Made by a program: the position numbers and the translations under genes. DNA of 64,000 nt from Bdellovibrionales bacterium GWA2_49_15. Lineage in GTDB: Bacteria > Bdellovibrionota > Bacteriovoracia > Bacteriovoracales > Bacteriovoracaceae. The stretch covers positions 1-64,000 of the forward strand of contig MEPP01000026.1 in NCBI GenBank assembly GCA_001769855.1, read 5' to 3'. The notes beneath the pieces were generated by a model, which saw nothing but the letters and a program-made list of their open reading frames with translations, did no database searches and was not told the origin of the DNA. Position 1 is the stretch's first letter, and every line of letters starts with the position of its first letter. Positions 43,401 to 53,186 of the stretch are shown here, piece by piece.

Positions 43401-43844
43401 ATGGATTGGTCTATTAATGTTCCAACTTTGGAATCCCATCACCCGACTCTCAGAAAAGTCACACAGTATGTTCTGCAAAACATGAATGATCTATTAACAC
43501 TTGAGGATCTGGCACAGGCCGCCTCAGTCACCACCTTTTATCTGTGCCGGCTTTTTAAGGAGCATTTTAATCTAAGTCCCATGAAATGGTTATGGCTGCA
43601 AAGAACCTGGGCCGCAGGCGCTTATGTGACGGCAAAAAAAGAATTCTGCCTGACTGACATTGCCTTTGCCTGCGGTTTTTCCAGCTCGGCGCACTTTTCT
43701 AGATTATTTAAGCAGGTCTTTGGCGTGAGCCCGTCAAAGTTTCGGAAAGAAAAGTGTGACTGCGGTTTGGAGAGCTTTTGCCTGACCTTGGAAAATAAAT
43801 TCTTAACCGTTCGCTATACGGAATTCAACTGCTTCTCTCAGTAG
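43401..43844 (+). CDS. AraC-family DNA-binding protein
   Basis: A 147-residue regulator consisting mainly of the AraC/XylS double helix-turn-helix ('LTLEDLAQAASVTTFYLCRLFKEHFN' and 'CLTDIAFACGFSSSAHFSRLFKQVFGVSPSKFRK'). There is no ligand-binding domain. A short C-terminal tail follows. AAGGAAG is 5 nt before the ATG. It lies between the two plus-strand Tad units and has a strong promoter of its own, so it may control them. Confidence 0.9.
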   Translation: MDWSINVPTLESHHPTLRKVTQYVLQNMNDLLTLEDLAQAASVTTFYLCRLFKEHFNLSPMKWLWLQRTWAAGAYVTAKKEFCLTDIAFACGFSSSAHFSRLFKQVFGVSPSKFRKEKCDCGLESFCLTLENKFLTVRYTEFNCFSQ

Positions 43845-44230
43845 AGAGAGGGCCTGTCTTCGAGCGGCATGCTCACTGATTGCTGGTTAAAATGATACGT
43901 AAGCATGGGCGGCCTTTCCTGAAAGAGCTTTTGCAGGTCGGAGGATTTTGTTCCCACCAGGAGGCGTTTGCCTTCAATCAAGATGGCGCTATAGATAATC
44001 GGGTCCTTGGGATCGGTACGATCAATGATTAATGTTCCGGAATCGGGGCTCTCAAATAAGAGAACATTTTTTCCGGAAAAGTTTCCTGCAATTTCGAGAG
44101 TGCTCAGCGGTCCCTTGGAAATGAAAATGGGGAAGCGTCGCAAATCAGTTTGAACATATCCTACATAGAAATCAGCGGCCAGACAGTGCGAACTAAGAAT
44201 AAGCAGCAAGGGGAAAAGATATTTTTTCAT
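43838..44230 (-). CDS. Small exported protein of unknown function
   Basis: A 130-residue protein with a signal peptide ('MKKYLFPLLLILSSHCLA'). The mature domain is beta-rich with no cysteines and no recognised family. TGAGG precedes the chosen start; an upstream in-frame ATG at 44314 lacks a site. Its 3' end overlaps that of the araC-type gene by 7 nt (convergent). It lies divergent from the pseudopilin operon. Confidence 0.6.
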   Translation of the reverse strand: MKKYLFPLLLILSSHCLAADFYVGYVQTDLRRFPIFISKGPLSTLEIAGNFSGKNVLLFESPDSGTLIIDRTDPKDPIIYSAILIEGKRLLVGTKSSDLQKLFQERPPMLTYHFNQQSVSMPLEDRPSLY

Positions 44231-44367
44231 ACAAACCTCATGCTCATTATGCCCCATGCAGGCGCTCAATGTTTGCATGAAAGTGACCAAACTAAAGAAC
44301 AAACAAGAGATCAATTGCAGTCAAGTATACGGCTTGATTTTTGGCCACAATCAAAGGGGGGTCTTGT

Positions 44368-45396
44368 ATGAGCTTGAGAAAAAATAACTTGTGTGCTGAA
44401 AGTGGTATTGCCACGACCGAGTTTTTGTTTTTATTCCCCATTTTTTTGCTCGCCGCCTTGTTTTCCATGGAGACCAATTTGATGTGGTCAGACAAGCATA
44501 TTTTAAAGCTGGCGGCCTTTGAGGCCTCCCGAGTTTATGCTTTGGCAGATCCTCAAATTGAAAATCCCTGCCTTGATGAAGATCTTAAAAAACGAGCCAG
44601 GGGTGAGATGCTGAAGCAAGTTTCTTCAATCGCTCCGGGCATCAATGTTCTGGAGCGTTCATTGGAAAATTTCAGCTTTCAATCGAGAATCGGAACACTG
44701 ATTGAGCAAAGTGATCTTCCTTCGGGAATTAAGAAAAATCTCCAAGGCCACGTCTATGCCGCGGTCTCTACCTGGATTGAATGTTCTTATTTTGCCACCG
44801 AACGGCGGGTGGATGTGAAGCTGATTTATAATCGTACTCCGAAACTTCCCATGGCCGGTGGGGTGATTTTAAAGGCCCAGCAATACTTTTTACCCCAGGG
44901 AAATAATGAGCTGTCAAACAGAGACAAGCTTGTCCTTTATTTTCAGTCCTTGAAGGAACGTGTCGCCAGCATGCAGATCAATTCTGGTGAATCATTGAAG
45001 CACCTGATGGCAATTTCTGAATATCAAACAATTTCCAGCATGATCGCAGATATGGATGGTGCTGCTTTGGAATACAAAAATGAAGTGGCACGCCTGCTCG
45101 AACTTGTGATGCAAAATCTGAACTTAGAAGAGGCCACAGAGAACGACTTGGAAACACTTTTCGTGCGGATTAATAAGGTGCTGCCTGACCCCTTGGTGCA
45201 GTTACCCGTAACCGTCAGTGCAAGCAAGGTGCGGACCAGCGTGCCACAAAATCCTGATCCCATGAACCCCGCCATGGAGAAAGAGTGGCAGGGGAGATTG
45301 GGGGGGGCCTTAAATATCTCCGGTGATTTTTCCAAGTGGGCCTTTGAGCTTGGTAACAATCAGGCGGGATATCTCCAGGATGGGAGGGCCTTATGA
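44368..45396 (+). CDS. TadE-like pseudopilin 1
   Basis: A 342-residue protein with a class III-type leader: Gly followed by 'IATTEFLFLFPIFLLAALF', with Glu at +5 and Phe at +6 after cleavage. It thus resembles TadE/TadF pseudopilins but carries a long C-terminal periplasmic domain of about 300 residues, larger than usual. GGGGG precedes the ATG. The stop overlaps the next start by 4 nt. It would be processed by the TadV peptidase. Confidence 0.8.
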   Translation: MSLRKNNLCAESGIATTEFLFLFPIFLLAALFSMETNLMWSDKHILKLAAFEASRVYALADPQIENPCLDEDLKKRARGEMLKQVSSIAPGINVLERSLENFSFQSRIGTLIEQSDLPSGIKKNLQGHVYAAVSTWIECSYFATERRVDVKLIYNRTPKLPMAGGVILKAQQYFLPQGNNELSNRDKLVLYFQSLKERVASMQINSGESLKHLMAISEYQTISSMIADMDGAALEYKNEVARLLELVMQNLNLEEATENDLETLFVRINKVLPDPLVQLPVTVSASKVRTSVPQNPDPMNPAMEKEWQGRLGGALNISGDFSKWAFELGNNQAGYLQDGRAL

Positions 45397-46469
45397 CAAA
45401 ATATTCTGATTATCAGCGCGGTTCCACAACCGTCGAATTTTTGATCTTTATGCCAGTGGTTGCCGCTTTAATGTACTTTTCCCATGATCTCAACATCCAG
45501 ATTGCGCGAAAACAGGATATTTTTCTGGCAAATCAGAGCATGTTTGACTCCAATCTTTCGGAGCAAAATGCCCTTCAGGATTTTGGCAGAAAAACCTTTC
45601 AAGCTATGGGGGGCAAATGTGAGCTTCAGGCCATCGTGCAGGAGCAGCAACCGGATGAACCAACGCTTTTGGCCCGATTATCAAACAACAAGCTAGTGGG
45701 AGAAAATACCTCTCCTATCTTCCTGGCATACCAGACGATGCAAGAGTCGCAGATGGAGCTTGCTTCCAATTACGCCTCCACCATCGGGCCCGCCATCGTC
45801 TCGATTTTTCCCGAAGGGGAGCAAAAGATCGTGCAACTGACAACATACTGTCCTGCCAACGGAGAGGAGGCGATGTTTGCCGGGGCGGCCCACCATCTGC
45901 TCTCTGTTTTTGATCGAGCAGAGACAGGCCCCACGGCCGCATCCGGTGAAGCAGGACAGCTATTTTTTAAAAATAACACCTCTTACCACGCCGATTGGCT
46001 GGGTGACTGGTCTCTTCTCGGGCAGCTTTTGGCGGTGGATGTGGAAAACGCCTACGGGCTCGCGGGCGCGAACGATAATGAGGAGGCGCATTTTCAGAGC
46101 TACTGTATGACCAATCTTGGCTCAAGTTCCGTTTGCGGGGATATTGAATTTTTATGGATGGACAATCCGTCCGAGTTTCCCCAATACAGTTACGACTTGG
46201 CCCAAAATAAAATGGGACTCTATGAGCTTCTAGGCGAAGCGGAGATGGCAACAATTCAGAATTCTCTGCAGACCATGGGAAATCTTCCCAGTTTGCAAAA
46301 TACCTTTTTGGATGATGCCCACACCTCGAAAGTTATCGGGCAGCTCAATCATGGAAAACTTGCAGGTGGGATAAAATTTTTGCATCTTGATGAGGAACTT
46401 TCCCTGCCGGATATCAGCTTGTCACAAGGTCTGGAAAGCAAGCTATGCCTAAAAGAGGTGCTGCCATGA
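45393..46469 (+). CDS. TadE-like pseudopilin 2
   Basis: A 358-residue protein with the leader Gly followed by 'STTVEFLIFMPVVAALMYF', leaving Glu at +5 and Phe at +6. A large extracytoplasmic domain follows, with no similarity that I recognise. It is translationally coupled on both sides by ATGA overlaps and is probably assembled with pseudopilins 1 and 3. Confidence 0.8.
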   Translation: MTKYSDYQRGSTTVEFLIFMPVVAALMYFSHDLNIQIARKQDIFLANQSMFDSNLSEQNALQDFGRKTFQAMGGKCELQAIVQEQQPDEPTLLARLSNNKLVGENTSPIFLAYQTMQESQMELASNYASTIGPAIVSIFPEGEQKIVQLTTYCPANGEEAMFAGAAHHLLSVFDRAETGPTAASGEAGQLFFKNNTSYHADWLGDWSLLGQLLAVDVENAYGLAGANDNEEAHFQSYCMTNLGSSSVCGDIEFLWMDNPSEFPQYSYDLAQNKMGLYELLGEAEMATIQNSLQTMGNLPSLQNTFLDDAHTSKVIGQLNHGKLAGGIKFLHLDEELSLPDISLSQGLESKLCLKEVLP

Positions 46470-48043
46470 GCGATTTAAGAAATGAGAAGGGAAATATTAC
46501 GATCGCATTTTTGTTTTTAATGGTCCTGCTTTATGGGGCCATGCAATTTTCCCTGGAAATGGGCCGCATGGCAGAGCAAAAGATGAAATTGCAGCAGACT
46601 GCGGATCAAGTGGCAAGCAGTATGGCGGGGGATATGAGCTTTGCTCTCAATGGCATCGCTCTTAACAACCTGGCAATTGGAGCGAGTCTTCACATGGCCG
46701 CCTCGGTGCAATTTGTTGGACGTCATCGCACTTTGCTCAATGCTCTTTTGTACGATCAAAATGATCAGGACAAAAGTGACAAAGAACTTTTTTTGCAGGA
46801 CAACCAGATGAACTTTGCAGATGTTGCCAAACTGGCAAGCTTGTACACCAAGGCGGCGGCCCATTTAACGACGCTTAATCACCAATTAGCGAACGCCTGG
46901 ATTCAAGGGTCTTATCAACGGGCCATTGAGCTGGTCGGACTCAATCTTGCCGGCGGTATCGGCTTGCCTTACCAGAATGACAAGGTTATGGGATCGACAA
47001 CTATCTCGATTCCACACCTGGCAAATTCAACTTCCAGAGCGGCCATGTGCCAGACGATCCGGGCATCTCAGACGATGGGCGAACGAAATAATTTTGTTGT
47101 CTGGCTCAAGGCACCTTTGGTTAGCTTAGGCCTGGATGCGAACGGCTTGGATAGTTTGTCACAGCTGCAAAATGCCACCACAGAGGTTTTTAACCATCTC
47201 AAAACCAATGTCATTTCCAGGCTGGCAGGGCTGAGCGCCCAATTCAACCAGAAATGTACAGCACAGCATATTCAAAATGCGGATAAAAAATGGTGTGAGA
47301 CATACTCCTACTGGGCAAACCCAAACCTAACCCTCATTACGCCTGCCTTTGAAGAGTGCGGAATTAATCAAGGTGGAAATCTGGCAGGACAGATGGAGTA
47401 CTTTGCCAATCTCGAACCGCTGGACCTCAATGTTAATGCGGGAGGTATCTCGACCAATAAGAAAAAATCCAACAAGGTGACCTTTTGTCACGTTACGGGC
47501 AACGGAAACAACCTGCAGACCATCTCGACTGATGATTCGGGCTATTTTAGCGGGCATTTTCCTAATCATCGTGATGATTACCTGGGACCTTGTAAAACAG
47601 TCACCAAAGATCCTGAGGAATACGCTGTCGGGTTTGTCTATCCGATCTTTGCCAACGCTGAAGCCGTGGTCGATTTCACCAAATCTTTGAGTATGGGAAT
47701 TGTGGTCGGGACTCCCGGCGTGTATCAAAGTGAGCTGCCAAGAAGTTGCCCCGAAGGATGGAGCGATAGTGCGACCAATAAGTGCCATTTTACCATGCAG
47801 GCCACAGACACGCTTTTGGCAGATACCTCGCAGAAGGAATTGTGGCAACGGATGTTGTGGTCAAGCGCAGAGGCCATGACCTATTTTGCTCCTGGGGTCA
47901 ATGATCCTCAAAATGGAGTACCAGACTCCGTCGATGATGTGGCCGCTCATCAGGCCAGCTTCTTCTGGCCGGCCTGGAAATCCCGTAATGTGTTCTCGTC
48001 TCGCGAGTCAGAGGTGATTGAGTACCTGAAGGAAAAGTTATGA
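46466..48043 (+). CDS. TadG-like protein lacking Glu+5
   Basis: A 525-residue protein. Its leader Gly is followed by 'NITIAFLFLMVLLYGAMQF', so Ala takes the place of Glu at +5, as in TadG-type proteins and in the GspK tip pseudopilin. The following helix ends in 'MKLQQTADQVASSMAGDM', typical of the TadG N-terminal region. The large C-terminal part has several cysteines. The start at 46466 has GAGGTG upstream and overlaps the previous stop (ATGA). It may cap a pseudopilin complex. Confidence 0.78.
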   Translation: MSDLRNEKGNITIAFLFLMVLLYGAMQFSLEMGRMAEQKMKLQQTADQVASSMAGDMSFALNGIALNNLAIGASLHMAASVQFVGRHRTLLNALLYDQNDQDKSDKELFLQDNQMNFADVAKLASLYTKAAAHLTTLNHQLANAWIQGSYQRAIELVGLNLAGGIGLPYQNDKVMGSTTISIPHLANSTSRAAMCQTIRASQTMGERNNFVVWLKAPLVSLGLDANGLDSLSQLQNATTEVFNHLKTNVISRLAGLSAQFNQKCTAQHIQNADKKWCETYSYWANPNLTLITPAFEECGINQGGNLAGQMEYFANLEPLDLNVNAGGISTNKKKSNKVTFCHVTGNGNNLQTISTDDSGYFSGHFPNHRDDYLGPCKTVTKDPEEYAVGFVYPIFANAEAVVDFTKSLSMGIVVGTPGVYQSELPRSCPEGWSDSATNKCHFTMQATDTLLADTSQKELWQRMLWSSAEAMTYFAPGVNDPQNGVPDSVDDVAAHQASFFWPAWKSRNVFSSRESEVIEYLKEKL

Positions 48044-49056
48044 TCTCCAAAAAAACATTTGCCGACTGGTGCGAGGGGCTTTCCGATTATCTGGATGCAG
48101 GCATGGGTTTAACGAGCTACCTGTCGGATTGTGACGGCCAGGGCAGGCGGTTGAAAAAATACAATCAGAAAATCAAACAAAAGATTGAAAAAGGATCAAC
48201 ATTAAGTGAGGCCCTGGTGCTTCCTCAAGGGGAAGGCAAAGGGAGTTTTTTTCCGGCCGTTTTTCATGCCTCGGAGGTTGCCGGACGACTTCCTCAAGCG
48301 ATGCGAGTTCTGGCGGAATTCATTCGGTTTCAACACGGTTATCATCATAAGATTCAATCCATGATTATCGGACTATTCGCTAAAATTTCGGCGCTGGCCA
48401 TCTTTTTGGCCGGTAGTATGCTCATGCTTGCTAAAATCGGCCGGGCGGATATTGATTTTTTGGGATTGGGGCTGCATGGAATGCCCGGGGCCATGACACT
48501 TTTGAAGTACTCTGGCCTTTTTCAACTTCTGGCATTTTTGTTTATCCTGATCCTGTACAGGTTCAAAAACTCACCGATGCTTGAAGTCATCATGATGAGA
48601 TGGCCTTTTCTTGGCCGCTGCATGAAGAGCTTTCTTATGTATCGGGTCACCTTTGTCATGGCCGAGGTTTTTCTGGCGGGGATGGAAATAAAAAAAGCGC
48701 TCACTTTGACCTATGATTCCAGCGGTAGCTTTAATTTTAAAAAAAATTTGTCTAAAGTCCTCGGCAGGATCAAGGCGGGTGATGATTTGTACACTGCCTT
48801 TTTGCAGCATAGAAAATTACCGCCAAAGTTTGTCCAGGCACTCAAACACGCTGAACGCGCTGGTAATATCGCCCAGGCGATGCAACGCTTATGCAACCAA
48901 TATCGTCTCGAATGCCAAAATAATCTGGAAAAAATCCAGTCCATCACATTCATGCTCACCAAGATTTTCATGTTTCTATTTTGTATCTTTTTAATTGGCT
49001 CAATAATTAAGGGGGTGGCGCTGGAACCCCTTATGCACGTCATGTCCAGGTTATAG
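48040..49056 (+). CDS. GspF/T2SSF-like inner-membrane platform protein
   Basis: A 338-residue protein with two T2SSF-type repeats ('GEGKGSFFPAVFHASEVAGRLPQAMRVLAEF' region and 'LPPKFVQALKHAERAGNIAQAMQRL') separated by membrane helices. It looks more like GspF/PilC than like TadB or TadC. With TadB and TadC it would make a third platform-type protein in the locus. The start overlaps the TadG-like stop by 4 nt. Confidence 0.85.
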   Translation: MISKKTFADWCEGLSDYLDAGMGLTSYLSDCDGQGRRLKKYNQKIKQKIEKGSTLSEALVLPQGEGKGSFFPAVFHASEVAGRLPQAMRVLAEFIRFQHGYHHKIQSMIIGLFAKISALAIFLAGSMLMLAKIGRADIDFLGLGLHGMPGAMTLLKYSGLFQLLAFLFILILYRFKNSPMLEVIMMRWPFLGRCMKSFLMYRVTFVMAEVFLAGMEIKKALTLTYDSSGSFNFKKNLSKVLGRIKAGDDLYTAFLQHRKLPPKFVQALKHAERAGNIAQAMQRLCNQYRLECQNNLEKIQSITFMLTKIFMFLFCIFLIGSIIKGVALEPLMHVMSRL

Positions 49057-49083
49057 CGCATCGACGAGAGTGGGGAGAAGCTC

Positions 49084-50331
49084 ATGAGCAAATTGCTGGC
49101 CCTGTGGATTTTTTTGTTTTTGCTGATTTTCATCCACGAACTCGGTCATTTCTTGATGGCCCGTCTATTTAAGGTGCAGGTCAAGCGTTTTGCGGTAGGG
49201 TTCGGGCCATGCCTTCTGAGATTTTCCCGGGCCGAAACTAATTTTGAATGGCGGCTACTGCCGTTCGGTGGCATGGTCAAAATGACCGGAGAGGATCCCG
49301 GCGAAGCGGCGACACTTTCAGCGGCGGATTTTCACAAAAGCTACCACCATTTGAGACCATGGAAAAGAATGTTGATAGCCGTGGGGGGGCCGATCTTCAA
49401 TATTGTGCCTGCTTTGCTCCTTGTCGCCCTTCTGCAGAAGGGACTTTGGGCGGACTCGGTAAAACTGAAACGCCTGCCCCTTGTGGTAGATGCTCATAGC
49501 AATGAGTTTATCCTTACCACCGATCCTCAGAAGCGTTTTCTGAAAATCTATCTTGAAGAGCTAGACGAGCAATCCCTCGGCGGAATTTTCTATCTGCATG
49601 AAAGTTTGGGAACTAAAACTTTACGAGTGTATATTCGTCACCTCAATCATCTTATGGATCAGGGATTTTACCCTCTGGATCTGAAGATTGATCATGTGGA
49701 AGTAGGTTCGCTCGCCGATCGCATGGACATAAGACCAGGGGATGTGATTGTGGGGGTCAATGGTGAGCGACTGAAATCTTTTGAGGACATTGTAAAAAAG
49801 ATTCTGGCCCAGGAAGGCACTTTTAGTCTGCGTTTACTGCGCGAGGGGCAACTTCTGGAACTCGATTTGAATTCCTCCAGCAAAAAAATTGGAATTCATA
49901 GCGCCGGAGTTTATCACAATCTGCAAGGAAAACGACATGCACCTGTGGCAGATGAAAAGAATAACGTGGAAATAACGAGTCTGTTCCTAGGACTACTGCG
50001 GGATTATCAAAAGCTTTTCTCCGGTGAATTTCATCCTGAGCAAATTTCAGGTCCGCTGATGATCGGCAAGGTGGTCACTGCTGCCATGGACTTTGGCCTC
50101 GCAACTTATCTGTTCATCTTGGCGGTGATTTCCATAAATCTGGGTCTCATCAATCTTCTTCCTATACCCATTTTAGACGGTGGGCATGTGTTTTTATGCT
50201 TCTATGAGATGCTGACCAAGAGGCGCCCTGGAGTCAGGGGGCTCAAAATGGCCTTTTTATTCGGTCGAACCTTCATTATCATTTTGACCACCGGCGCTCT
50301 GTTCAACGATATAATGCAGCTCTTTTTCTAA
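49084..50331 (+). CDS. rseP: RseP-type site-2 (M50) metalloprotease
   Basis: A 415-residue polytopic inner-membrane zinc protease. The HExxH zinc site is 'IFIHELGHFL' near residue 18-24, followed by 'FAVGFGPCLL', a central PDZ domain ('HVEVGSLADRMDIRPGDVIVGVNGERLKS') and the C-terminal 'GLINLLPIPILDGGHVF' with the third zinc ligand. This is the RseP/YaeL family that cleaves anti-sigma factors and other membrane proteins. It follows the GspF-like gene by 28 nt, so it may be co-transcribed with the pseudopilin block. Whether it acts on pilus parts is unknown. Confidence 0.92.
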   Translation: MSKLLALWIFLFLLIFIHELGHFLMARLFKVQVKRFAVGFGPCLLRFSRAETNFEWRLLPFGGMVKMTGEDPGEAATLSAADFHKSYHHLRPWKRMLIAVGGPIFNIVPALLLVALLQKGLWADSVKLKRLPLVVDAHSNEFILTTDPQKRFLKIYLEELDEQSLGGIFYLHESLGTKTLRVYIRHLNHLMDQGFYPLDLKIDHVEVGSLADRMDIRPGDVIVGVNGERLKSFEDIVKKILAQEGTFSLRLLREGQLLELDLNSSSKKIGIHSAGVYHNLQGKRHAPVADEKNNVEITSLFLGLLRDYQKLFSGEFHPEQISGPLMIGKVVTAAMDFGLATYLFILAVISINLGLINLLPIPILDGGHVFLCFYEMLTKRRPGVRGLKMAFLFGRTFIIILTTGALFNDIMQLFF

Positions 50332-50405
50332 AAGAAAGCATAGGCAATTCCCAGACATGATAAAGTCTTACTTGTCATAAGGCGAGAACATGATAAACCA
50401 TTGCT

Positions 50406-50819
50406 ATGGCAAAAAAATATTGGCTGCTTAAAACCGAACCGGCAACTTATTCTTTCACTACTTTGCAAAAAGAGAAAAGAACAACCTGGAATGGCGTGCG
50501 CAATTTTCAGGCGCGCAACTTTCTCAAAGAATTTCAAGTTGGCGATCTCGCTCTCATTTATCACAGTGGAAAAGAGAAAGCGGTGATGGGAGTGGCCGAG
50601 ATTGCCAGGGCGGGGTATCCCGAAGTGGATAACACCATGCCTGGTGAGTGGATACAAGTAGACCTGACTCCCAAAAGGGCGCTCGCGATTCCCGTTACGC
50701 TGGCCCAGCTCAAGGCGGAAAAAACCTTGGCGAAGCTGCTCCTTCTAAAACAATCGCGCCTTTCTGTGATGCCCGTAACCCATGCCGAATTTAAACAAAT
50801 TCTCAAAATCGGAGGATAA
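50406..50819 (+). CDS. EVE-domain protein
   Basis: A 137-residue PUA-like EVE-domain protein of the thymocyte-nuclear-protein-1 type. Signature segments are 'YWLLKTEPATYSF', 'TTWNGVRNFQARNFLKEFQVGDLALIYHSG' and 'GVAEIARAGYPE'. The family binds modified nucleobases in DNA or RNA. The start has no clear ribosome site; a weak promoter-like sequence lies just upstream. The peroxiredoxin gene follows at 1 nt. Confidence 0.9.
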   Translation: MAKKYWLLKTEPATYSFTTLQKEKRTTWNGVRNFQARNFLKEFQVGDLALIYHSGKEKAVMGVAEIARAGYPEVDNTMPGEWIQVDLTPKRALAIPVTLAQLKAEKTLAKLLLLKQSRLSVMPVTHAEFKQILKIGG

Positions 50820-50820
50820 A

Positions 50821-51273
50821 ATGCTTCAAGAAGGAGATAAGGCCCCCATGTTTAAGCTCCAATCCGCTTCGGGGGAGCTGATTGGTCTGAAAGATTTTCG
50901 CGGCAAAAAAGTGATTCTTTATTTTTACCCCAAGGATCTGACTTCCGGTTGTACCCAGGAGGCCTGTGATTTTCGTGATTCCCTGGGCAATTTCAAAAAG
51001 AAGAAGGCGGTAGTCTTAGGGGTGAGCAAGGATTCCGTGACCTCGCATGAAAAGTTCCAGCATAAATACGAGTTGAACTTTCCCCTTCTTTCTGATCCCG
51101 AAGGCAAAACCTGCGAGGACTATGGTGTTTGGAAGGAGAAGTCGATGTATGGGCGTAAATATTTCGGCATTGTGCGCACGACGTTTATCATTGATGAGCA
51201 CGGTGTGATTGAGAAGATCTTTTCTAAGGTAAAAGTGAAGGGGCATGTGCAAGAATTGCAATCCTCTTTCTAA
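50821..51273 (+). CDS. bcp: Bcp/PrxQ-type peroxiredoxin
   Basis: A 150-residue thiol peroxidase that reduces peroxides using thioredoxin. The peroxidatic Cys is in 'PKDLTSGCTQEACDFRDS', with the resolving Cys five residues later, the typical Bcp pattern. 'RTTFIIDEHGVIEKIF' marks the C-terminal strand. GGAGG precedes the ATG. It is convergent with the transglutaminase gene, with the ends overlapping by 4 nt. Confidence 0.93.
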   Translation: MLQEGDKAPMFKLQSASGELIGLKDFRGKKVILYFYPKDLTSGCTQEACDFRDSLGNFKKKKAVVLGVSKDSVTSHEKFQHKYELNFPLLSDPEGKTCEDYGVWKEKSMYGRKYFGIVRTTFIIDEHGVIEKIFSKVKVKGHVQELQSSF

Positions 51274-53186
51274 CAAGATTTCTTACTAGGGTGAAACTGT
51301 GTTATCGCTTTCCTTAATGTTCGATGAGCATGCGGATGGCGGTCGGGGCCATAGCGAAGGCGCAAGTAATATTTCGCAAGGGTGTCAAACTCGTTGGCAT
51401 TGACCCATTGTTCATGCGCCAATCTTTGCCAGAGGTCTGCTGATTGAAAAGGCGCTTCTCGCTCCTGTGGAAACCACTTACTTATGGCCCTTCTCCACTC
51501 GCGAGTTAAGGGATCAAGCTTTTGCCTGCGCATGTAAATGGCCAGCGCGCCACTCATGATCATCACGAGAAGCAGTGCAATTCCAATGGCCCACAATATT
51601 TTTGAATTTTGGCCCTCTAATTTCCATACCTGCCGCTGCTCATCTCGATCAAAGTTCACCATCCACATGTTGGTTTTTAAGTAGGCACTTCTCAACCTGC
51701 CTAGGCCTTGAACCAGGACATTCTGTCGAAGCCATGCCAGCCATCCGGAGGCCCCTGCGCGGCCTTGAAGACGCCAACGGGATTGGGAAAGCTGCATTCT
51801 TGCAGGAGCGACGTAGTTGGTGGGATCAAAGCGCTGCCAATGGTTTTCCCTTGTTGACCAATATTCCACCCAGGCGTGGGAATCGGAATTTAAGAGTGTG
51901 AGCACGCCCGTCTCCTGAGGTGGCATAGATAAAAAGCCCACGACAATGCGTGAGGGAGTTCCCAGTAACCTGAGTAGCAAGGCGGCGCTGGCAGAAAAGT
52001 GTTCACAGTAGCCTAATCGTCGGCCAAATAAAAAATCTTCGGCTGACCGATACGTTCCGGGAGTCAACGAATAGGCAAAGGAGTTGGCGAAAAATTGTCC
52101 CAAAGCATTGATCGGATCTTTTGAGGTCTTGAGAGTTTGCGCCAACTGAGTGATCTGTGGGCCAAGGTGCTGGGGGACTGCTAAATCATAAGGGAGTGGT
52201 GGATCAATAATCGCTTGCCTGGTCCATTCACCCCGATACATTGGGCGCTTGCCTTGAAAATATATACCGGAAAAGGTTTGATCACTGTGTGAGTGTATAA
52301 GCATGCGGTTTTTTGCCTCGAGACGACTCGTGCCTTCTAAATTAACCAAAGTCCCGTCACCCATCGCTTCATAATAAACCGAATAACTGACAGATACTTC
52401 CGTTTTAATTTCTGAATGAAGAGGGCGTGCCGTGCTTTTTTTCCAGTGCCAGCCATCCTCTGAGTTTCGCAAGGTTGCGTATCTCCAGTAGGACGGCATT
52501 TCTCTTGAAGGTGGCCGGTCAAAAATAACGTTGGCAAACACGCTATCGTCGAGGGCGAGCGAGGCGAGGTCTCCAGGTGCAAGACTGGTGGAAATCCCGG
52601 TTTTTCCTTGCGGCCAGTAGATGCTGGAAAAAAACTGGATTCGTGGAAAAAATAGGAAGCAAATGAGAGTCAGCGGCAAGGCAAGCACAATGAAGGTTGA
52701 AGCGGTTTTCAGTGATCGGAGATTGAAGGAAACCCTCGACAGGTAGGCCATCGTCAGCAAGTAAATCATAAGCATCGCCAGACCCAGGCCGACCGCAATC
52801 CACAAAAGCTGTGAGCATAAGAGCAGCTCGGCCGTCCACAGAAGAATCAAAATGAGAATCTGCATGCGGCGGTCTCGCGAATGCCCTAACTCAACATTTT
52901 TAAGGATGGGCAGAAAAACAAAAAAATTGATGGCATCCTCAACCCGAAAGCGACCTTGCATATAAGTCCATGACAAGGCAAGTGCCATCAGAAGCATTGC
53001 CAGGCGAATTCCTTGACAGAGAGGCCGGGGTAGTTTCAAAGAAAATATTTTAAGCGCGACGGCGACCGCCCACATCACTCCGGTGCTGAGGATAATTCCT
53101 GCGGGCAAATCACTCCAGGTTGGGAGCAGGACAAAACACCATAAGAGAAAAAAGCATAAATCCCAGCTTAATGTTTTAGGACGCAT
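51270..53186 (-). CDS. TgpA-like membrane transglutaminase-type protein
   Basis: A 638-residue protein. The N-terminal half has about seven membrane helices with the DUF3488/TgpA pattern. A periplasmic transglutaminase core follows, with Cys in 'RRLGYCEHFSASAALLLRLLG', His in 'SDSHAWVEYW' and Asp in 'RFDPTNYVAP'. A further membrane segment and a DUF4129-like tail end the protein. Such proteins sit with MoxR and DUF58 genes and may act on cell-surface protein substrates. The start at 53186 overlaps the DUF58 gene by 11 nt; an in-frame start at 53255 would overlap more. Confidence 0.88.
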   Translation of the reverse strand: MRPKTLSWDLCFFLLWCFVLLPTWSDLPAGIILSTGVMWAVAVALKIFSLKLPRPLCQGIRLAMLLMALALSWTYMQGRFRVEDAINFFVFLPILKNVELGHSRDRRMQILILILLWTAELLLCSQLLWIAVGLGLAMLMIYLLTMAYLSRVSFNLRSLKTASTFIVLALPLTLICFLFFPRIQFFSSIYWPQGKTGISTSLAPGDLASLALDDSVFANVIFDRPPSREMPSYWRYATLRNSEDGWHWKKSTARPLHSEIKTEVSVSYSVYYEAMGDGTLVNLEGTSRLEAKNRMLIHSHSDQTFSGIYFQGKRPMYRGEWTRQAIIDPPLPYDLAVPQHLGPQITQLAQTLKTSKDPINALGQFFANSFAYSLTPGTYRSAEDFLFGRRLGYCEHFSASAALLLRLLGTPSRIVVGFLSMPPQETGVLTLLNSDSHAWVEYWSTRENHWQRFDPTNYVAPARMQLSQSRWRLQGRAGASGWLAWLRQNVLVQGLGRLRSAYLKTNMWMVNFDRDEQRQVWKLEGQNSKILWAIGIALLLVMIMSGALAIYMRRQKLDPLTREWRRAISKWFPQEREAPFQSADLWQRLAHEQWVNANEFDTLAKYYLRLRYGPDRHPHAHRTLRKAITQFHPSKKSC

